From assembly GCA_002418685.1 (NCBI GenBank), contig DIEP01000107.1, forward strand, positions 2,577 through 29,609: a stretch of 27,033 bases of DNA, written 5' to 3'. The notes beneath the pieces are model-generated. The model was not told the DNA's origin, did not search any database, and was given only the letters and a program-made list of their open reading frames with translations. This stretch comes from Ignavibacteria bacterium UBA5771 (lineage in GTDB: Bacteria > Bacteroidota > Ignavibacteria > Kapaibacteriales > UBA2268). Position numbers and translations under genes: made by a program. This document shows positions 22,687 to 27,033 of the stretch, piece after piece. Each line of letters starts with the position of its first letter. Position 1 is the first letter of the stretch.

Positions 22687-24117
22687 ATGCTAAATCTGGA
22701 TACAATCATATCTCTTGCACGGCGGCGAGGCTTTGTGTTTCAATCTTCGGAAATCTATGGCGGGCTGAATGGCTTTTGGGATTATGGTCCCCTTGGAGTG
22801 GAATTGCTGAATAATATAAAGAAACTATGGTGGCAATCAATGACTTATCGCGATAATATTGTTGGAGTGGATGCTTCAATCATTATGCACCCCAAAACAT
22901 GGGAAGCAAGCGGGCATCTCTCGCAATTCACTGACCCAATGATTGATAATAAAGTCAGCAAAGCTCGGCATAGAGCAGATAATTTGATTGAAGAATTTAT
23001 TGATAAAATGCGAAAAAAGGGAAAAGCCGAACTTGCTGATGAAATCGAAGCAAAATATCGCTCTGTGCAAACGAATGAAGATTATTATAAAATTATTATA
23101 GATTATGCAATTCCCGATCCTATTTCGGGAACAACTGAGTGGACTGAGGTTCGCAATTTCAATCTGATGTTCAAGACTTATGTGGGTCCTGTCGATGATG
23201 CTTCAAGTACAGTTTATTTGCGTCCCGAATCAGCACAAGGGATATTTGTAAATTTCAAAAATGTAATGGATAGCTCACGCTTAAAGATTCCGTTTGGAAT
23301 AGCTCAAATTGGCAAAGCTTTCCGCAATGAGATCAACACTAAGAATTTCCTTTTTCGCACACGCGAATTCGAGCAAATGGAAATGCAATATTTTGTTAAA
23401 CCCGGCACAGAAAAGGAATGGTTCGATTTTTGGAAAGCCGAACGTTGGAAGTGGTATCTAAATCTTGGATTCGACGAAAGCAAAATGCGATGGAAAATCC
23501 ATGATAAATTAGCGCATTATGCTAATTATGCTGTTGATATTGAATTCGAGTTCCCATTTGGATTTGGAGAAATTGAAGGAGTGCATTCCCGGACAAATTT
23601 CGATCTGACCAATCATCAGAATGCCAGTGGTAAAAAGCTGGAATACGTTGATGCCGTTAATAATGAGCGATATATTCCTTATGTAATTGAAACATCGGGA
23701 GGTGTTTCTCGAGCATTTATGGCACTTTTATGCAATGCTTATAATGAAGAGAAAATTGTGAATGAAGAGGGCAAGGAAGATACTCGCGTTGTATTGAAAT
23801 TGCATCCCAAACTTGCGCCAATCACACTTGCTGTATTCCCATTAGTAAATAAAGACGGAATGCCTGAATATGCACATAAAATTTATAAAGATTTACAAAG
23901 ATATTTTCCAACTTCTTATGATACATCGGGGGCAATTGGCAGGCGTTATCGCAGGCAAGATGAAGTCGGCACTCCCTTCTGCGTCACAGTCGATGGCACA
24001 ACTTTGCTAGATCATACAGTTACAATTCGAGAAAGGGATTCAATGTTGCAAGAACGCATAAATGTATCCCAAATCAGAGAATACATCAATGAAAAGCTGA
24101 TGCAATCAATGGAATAA
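22687..24117 (+). CDS. glyS: Glycyl-tRNA synthetase (dimeric, class II)
   Basis: A 476-residue alpha2-type glycyl-tRNA synthetase that charges tRNA-Gly. The N-terminus RRGFVFQSSEIYGGLNGFWDYGPLG is diagnostic of this type. Motif 2 is seen as FRNEINTKNFLFRTREFEQMEMQYF, and the ATP-binding motif 3 region as ETSGGVSRAFMALL. The C-terminal anticodon-binding domain starts near 370 (KLAPITLAVFPLV) and ends with HTVTIRERDSM. This single-chain form differs from the E. coli GlyQ/GlyS tetramer. Length is typical for Bacteroidota-group sequences. The gene stands alone on the plus strand between divergent and convergent neighbours; no terminator with a T-run was found right after it. The symbol is used loosely, since some annotations prefer glyQS. 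Confidence 0.96.
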   Translation: MLNLDTIISLARRRGFVFQSSEIYGGLNGFWDYGPLGVELLNNIKKLWWQSMTYRDNIVGVDASIIMHPKTWEASGHLSQFTDPMIDNKVSKARHRADNLIEEFIDKMRKKGKAELADEIEAKYRSVQTNEDYYKIIIDYAIPDPISGTTEWTEVRNFNLMFKTYVGPVDDASSTVYLRPESAQGIFVNFKNVMDSSRLKIPFGIAQIGKAFRNEINTKNFLFRTREFEQMEMQYFVKPGTEKEWFDFWKAERWKWYLNLGFDESKMRWKIHDKLAHYANYAVDIEFEFPFGFGEIEGVHSRTNFDLTNHQNASGKKLEYVDAVNNERYIPYVIETSGGVSRAFMALLCNAYNEEKIVNEEGKEDTRVVLKLHPKLAPITLAVFPLVNKDGMPEYAHKIYKDLQRYFPTSYDTSGAIGRRYRRQDEVGTPFCVTVDGTTLLDHTVTIRERDSMLQERINVSQIREYINEKLMQSME

Positions 24118-24201
24118 TGAATTCGCAATAATCAAGGGTGAAGAGCAGAAAGGAAGTATTTATATATAAATCACAATTATTAGTGAAGATATATGCAAGA
24201 T

Positions 24202-24236
24202 GTTATTGAGAGCGAGTATTTTTGCGAAGCAATCTA
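24202..24236. repeat. Fragment related to the 2885-2957 intergenic repeat
   Basis: The string GTTATTGAGAGCGAGT followed by GCGAAGCAATCT parallels GTCATTGTAAGGAGCG...CAATCT at 2922-2957, and both resemble dispersed GTCATTGCGAG...GAAGCAATCT elements. No coding role is apparent. The match is short and judged by eye. Confidence 0.35.
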
Positions 24237-24324
24237 TTTCACTGATGAAATTTCTTAGGGACAGTAGCCCATCTCAATGATTTGGTAAATGAGAAATATT
24301 ACCGAATTTGGACTTATAACACAT

Positions 24325-24387
24325 CTCCCCCTCTTGATAGAGGGGGAATGGCCGAGGAAGTAGTGTCACAGGCGTCTCCGTCTGTGA
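24325..24387. repeat. Paired hairpins, REP/MITE-like intergenic element
   Basis: Hairpin 1: TCCCCCTCT (24326-24334) pairs perfectly with AGAGGGGGA (24339-24347) over a 4-nt loop. Hairpin 2: TCACAGGCG (24366-24374) pairs with CGTCTGTGA (24379-24387) with one wobble. They are 18 nt apart and much richer in G+C than the surroundings. The T-run needed for a terminator lies on the wrong side for dnaK, whose stop is at 24405, and glyS has A after hairpin 2. Similar strings are familiar from dispersed repeats in this group of bacteria. Copy number must be checked genome-wide. Confidence 0.5.
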
Positions 24388-24404
24388 AAAAAATCATTAA
24401 TTTA

Positions 24405-26324
24405 CTACTTATTTTCATCATCATCGACGACTGTATAGTCTGCTTCTTCAACATTATCGGATTTCTTTTGTTCCTGATTATTTGAAGCATTTTCTGCTGA
24501 TGATGCCGTACTCTCTTGCGAAGCGGTACGACTATACATTTCGGTTGAAGCATCGCTCCAAGCTTTATTCAAAGCATCCATTGCAGGTCGAACGTCAGAC
24601 TCATTTTCTTTTAATGCTTTTGCTAAACGTTCTTTTGCACTTTCGATTTTTTGCTTATGCTCGGGCGGAAGTTTATCTCCCAATTCGGAAAGTTGTTTTT
24701 CGGATGAATAAACAAGCGAATCGGCTTGATTTCTCAAATCAATTTGCTCTTTATACTTGCGATCTTCTTCTGCATTTCGTTGAGCTTCGGTTTTCATTTT
24801 ATCAACTTCATCTTTGGATAATCCGCTTGATGATTCAATTCTGATGTTTTGCTCTTTACCCGTTGCTTTATCGCGTGCAGAAACCGAAAGAATACCGTTA
24901 GCATCAATATCGAAAGTTACTTCAATTTGAGGAACACCTCGTGGTGCAGGTGGTATGCCATCCAAATGAAAGCGTCCAAGCGAACGGTTATCTTTTGCAA
25001 GAGGTCGCTCACCCTGCAATATGTGAATTTCTACAGAAGTCTGACTATCAGCAGCAGTCGAGAATATCTCACTCTTTTTTGTTGGAATAGTTGTATTCGC
25101 TGGAATCATTGGTGTCAAAACTCCGCCAAGAGTTTCAATTCCAAGAGTCAAAGGTGTTACGTCAAGCAATAGCACGTCTGTGACATCGCCTGATAAAACA
25201 GCACCTTGAATTGCTGCTCCAATTGCAACCACTTCATCAGGGTTGACATTTTTCGATGGCTCTTTTCCAAAGAAATTCCTTACAAGTTCTTGCACTTTTG
25301 GAATTCTTGTGGAACCACCAACGAGAATGACTTCGTCAATTTGCGAAGGAGTAATCTTAGCATCCTTCAAGGCTTGTTCGCAAGGTCCTAATGATCTTTC
25401 AAATAAATCAATACATAAAGATTCAAATTTTGCACGTGTAATGGTCATATTTAAGTGTTTCGGTCCTTCATCAGTAGCTGTAATAAAAGGAAGATTGACA
25501 TCTGTTTGCAATTGCTGTGATAATTCGATTTTTGCTTTTTCGGCTGCTTCACGTAAACGTTGCAATGCCATTGGGTCGCGTCGCAAATCAATTCCTTCTT
25601 GCTTTTTGAATTCGTCTGCCAAGAAATCAATAACTCTATGGTCGAAATTGTCCCCGCCAAGATGTGTATCGCCATTTGTAGATTTTACTTCGAACACTCC
25701 ATCACCAATTTCAAGAACCGAAATGTCAAAAGTGCCTCCACCCAAATCAAACACAGCAACAGTCATATTTTTACCTTTTTTATCCAGTCCATAAGCAAGT
25801 GCTGCTGCTGTTGGTTCATTAATAATTCTTCGAACACTAAGCCCTGCAATTTCACCTGCATCCTTTGTTGCTTGTCTCTGCGAATCATTGAAATACGCAG
25901 GAACAGTAATCACGGCATCAGTAACCTTTTGTCCCAGATAATCTTCCGCTGTTTGCTTCATTTTTTGTAGTATCATTGCAGAAATTTCTGGTGGCGAATA
26001 CTTTCTATCATCTATACCTATTCTGACAGAATTTCCATCTTCGCTTGGTTCCACTTGATAAGGCACCATTGTCATCTCTTCGCGGACCTCGTCATAGCGT
26101 CGCCCCATAAAGCGTTTGATTGAGTAAACAGTCTTTGTTGGATTAGTGACTGCCTGACGTTTAGCAGACTGACCAACTATGCGTTCGCCATTTTTTGTGA
26201 AGGCAACCACCGATGGAGTGGTTCTATTTCCTTCAGAATTAGCAATAACTACAGGTGTAGTACCTTCCATAACGGCAACTACTGAATTAGTAGTCCCAAG
26301 GTCAATACCTATTATTTTTCCCAT
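24405..26324 (-). CDS. dnaK: Chaperone protein DnaK (Hsp70)
   Basis: A 639-residue Hsp70 of standard length. The ATPase domain (1 to about 385) starts GKIIGIDLGTTNSVVAVMEG and contains VPAYFNDSQRQATKDAG, FDLGGGTFDISVLEIGDG and ILVGGSTRIPKVQELV. The hydrophobic linker VLLLDVTPLTLGIETLGG leads to the substrate-binding domain. The helical lid ends in a Ser/Asn/Gln-rich tail and acidic residues EEADYTVVDDDENK. It binds exposed hydrophobic peptides in an ATP cycle with DnaJ and GrpE, neither of which is in the window. The stop is TAG. No ribosome binding site is obvious. Neither a CIRCE operator nor a TAnnTTTG box was found in the roughly 300 nt upstream, so control may use another sigma factor or regulator. 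Confidence 0.98.
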   Translation of the reverse strand: MGKIIGIDLGTTNSVVAVMEGTTPVVIANSEGNRTTPSVVAFTKNGERIVGQSAKRQAVTNPTKTVYSIKRFMGRRYDEVREEMTMVPYQVEPSEDGNSVRIGIDDRKYSPPEISAMILQKMKQTAEDYLGQKVTDAVITVPAYFNDSQRQATKDAGEIAGLSVRRIINEPTAAALAYGLDKKGKNMTVAVFDLGGGTFDISVLEIGDGVFEVKSTNGDTHLGGDNFDHRVIDFLADEFKKQEGIDLRRDPMALQRLREAAEKAKIELSQQLQTDVNLPFITATDEGPKHLNMTITRAKFESLCIDLFERSLGPCEQALKDAKITPSQIDEVILVGGSTRIPKVQELVRNFFGKEPSKNVNPDEVVAIGAAIQGAVLSGDVTDVLLLDVTPLTLGIETLGGVLTPMIPANTTIPTKKSEIFSTAADSQTSVEIHILQGERPLAKDNRSLGRFHLDGIPPAPRGVPQIEVTFDIDANGILSVSARDKATGKEQNIRIESSSGLSKDEVDKMKTEAQRNAEEDRKYKEQIDLRNQADSLVYSSEKQLSELGDKLPPEHKQKIESAKERLAKALKENESDVRPAMDALNKAWSDASTEMYSRTASQESTASSAENASNNQEQKKSDNVEEADYTVVDDDENK

Positions 26325-26401
26325 ATTTTTATCCTTTACTATTTAAATTTAATTTATTTGCTTGTCTTATAATTTCATTAATATATTTTCTTAAAAAGAT
26401 T

Positions 26402-26433
26402 AGCCTAATAAGAAACATTCTTCTAAGAAGGCT
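26402..26433. promoter_or_regulatory. Imperfect inverted repeat in the dnaK leader or promoter region
   Basis: AGCCT (26402-26406) and AGAA (26411-26414) pair with TTCT (26421-26424) and AGGCT (26429-26433), with a symmetric 4x4 internal loop and a 6-nt apical loop. It lies about 80 nt upstream of the dnaK ATG. It could be an operator or a leader hairpin; there is no match to CIRCE. The rest of 26325-26567 is AT-rich with nothing else recognisable. Confidence 0.25.
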
Positions 26434-26567
26434 CATACACTCTATTTTAATTATAATATTTACTTTCTAAATTTGTAATCGACGTATAAAGACTTTATCA
26501 ATTTGTTGAAAATCTAAAAAACAACTTGATAATATCTTTACTTCTTCAATTATTATAAATAAAAGTT

Positions 26568-26597
26568 ATAGCCAGATGCGTAATAACATCTGGCTAT
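26568..26597 (-). terminator. Rho-independent terminator after hsp20
   Basis: A perfect 11-bp stem, ATAGCCAGATG (26568-26578) with CATCTGGCTAT (26587-26597), over an 8-nt loop. On the minus strand it begins 24 nt after the Hsp20 stop and is followed by AACTTTTATTT, a moderate U-tract. It separates hsp20 from dnaK, so the two genes have separate transcripts unless readthrough occurs. Confidence 0.8.
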
Positions 26598-26620
26598 GAT
26601 CTTTAATTAAAGCACATCTC

Positions 26621-27033
26621 TCATTTAATTTCAATGAGCTTTTCTTTTGGTGTTTCGGGTTCTTTTTTCTCGATTGTTAAGTGCAACATACCATTATCGT
26701 ATTTTGCATCGACTTTGTCTTTGTTTGCATTTTCAGGTAAAACAAAGGAACGTGTGAATTCACCATAGCTTCGCTCAATTCGCAAGTAGGAATGGTTTTT
26801 GTCTTCTTCTTTGATTTCGCGTTTCTTTTCGCCTGAAATTACAAGCACATTATCATCCATAATTTTGATTTTGACGGCTTCTTTTTCGACACCAGGAAGT
26901 TCCACATTCATATAGATATTGCGTTCATCCTCGCTTATATCAACAGCGGGAAGGAAACCTCCACTTTCGGGACGTGCGCCAAAATCTACATCCCCTAGGA
27001 AATCATTCATTTTACGGACCATATTGTTCATTT
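26621..27033 (-). CDS. Small heat-shock protein, Hsp20/alpha-crystallin family (5' end probably outside window)
   Basis: At least 136 residues are visible. The alpha-crystallin domain runs from PAVDISEDERNIYMNVELPG through VLVISGEKK and RSYGEFTRSFVLPENANKDKVDAKYDNGMLHLTIEK, followed by a short tail ending LIEIK with the I-x-I type anchor (IEI). These ATP-independent chaperones hold unfolding proteins for DnaK. An ATG exists at 27031, but homologues normally have about 10-15 more residues (of the type RFNPFRELEEL) before the segment NNMVRKMNDF. The frame is still open at the edge, so I treat the gene as cut at its 5' end. It ends at a clear terminator and sits upstream of dnaK. Confidence 0.92.
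   Translation of the reverse strand, partial: MNNMVRKMNDFLGDVDFGARPESGGFLPAVDISEDERNIYMNVELPGVEKEAVKIKIMDDNVLVISGEKKREIKEEDKNHSYLRIERSYGEFTRSFVLPENANKDKVDAKYDNGMLHLTIEKKEPETPKEKLIEIK

Noticed and set aside
24282..24485. A 67-codon plus-strand ORF through the hairpin pair and into dnaK
   Set aside because: It reads through repeat-like hairpins and then antisense to dnaK; its protein shows no family features.
24482..25970. Several plus-strand ORFs of 100-180 codons opposite dnaK
   Set aside because: They are antisense shadows of a highly conserved gene and contain no recognisable domain.
26325..26620. CIRCE operator upstream of dnaK
   Set aside because: No TTAGCACTC/GAGTGCTAA pair or near match is present; only an unrelated imperfect inverted repeat.
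1..27033. tRNA genes, CRISPR arrays, insertion sequences, prophage genes
   Set aside because: No tRNA T-loop or cloverleaf, no regularly spaced repeats, and no transposase, integrase or phage protein was recognised on either strand.

Overview
The window is AT-rich and carries ordinary chromosomal genes. It probably comes from the Bacteroidota/Ignavibacteriota/Chlorobiota group. Evidence: a two-subunit 2-oxoacid:ferredoxin oxidoreductase, secreted TldD/TldE-type proteins, a PNGase F-like exoprotein, a GAF-SpoIIE phosphatase, and recurring TAnnTTTG -7 boxes (once with a TTTG -33 box 19 bp upstream), the primary promoter type of Bacteroidota. I cannot name a genus. No tRNA, rRNA, transposase, phage gene or CRISPR array was seen.

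Layout. 1-2789 (minus, cut by the left edge): a very large exported protein with PNGase F motifs. Its N-glycanase core appears split by a roughly 500-residue insert carrying a LamG-type lectin module. 2790-3106: promoters for both flanking genes and a decayed repeat. 3107-3487 (plus): stand-alone NifX/NafY-like protein. 3617-6599 (minus): prfA, a pteridine-reductase-like SDR and a glycosyltransferase, tightly packed. 6750-11785 (plus): panD, a GlmU-type uridylyltransferase domain, methylmalonyl-CoA epimerase and two exported TldD/TldE-family proteins, closed by a strong bidirectional terminator. 11884-12001: a small inverted-repeat region holding a 32-codon cysteine-rich ORF. 11973-16714 (minus): korA, korB, a cyclophilin lipoprotein and an M24 peptidase. 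17049-22524 (minus): an EamA exporter, a beta-propeller lipoprotein, a GAF-SpoIIE phosphatase, dUTPase and a MEMO-family protein. 22687-24117 (plus): glycyl-tRNA synthetase. 24118-24404: repeat-like hairpins. 24405-27033 (minus): dnaK and a 5'-truncated Hsp20 gene with its own terminator.

The genes are mainly housekeeping: translation (prfA, glyS), protein folding (dnaK, hsp20, cyclophilin), cofactor and central metabolism (panD, mce, korAB, dut), plus envelope and exported functions. The points most worth a second look are the split PNGase F-like protein, the exported TldD/TldE pair next to a cysteine-rich mini-ORF, the extended orphan MEMO protein, and the -7 boxes found near most transcription-unit starts but not near dnaK.
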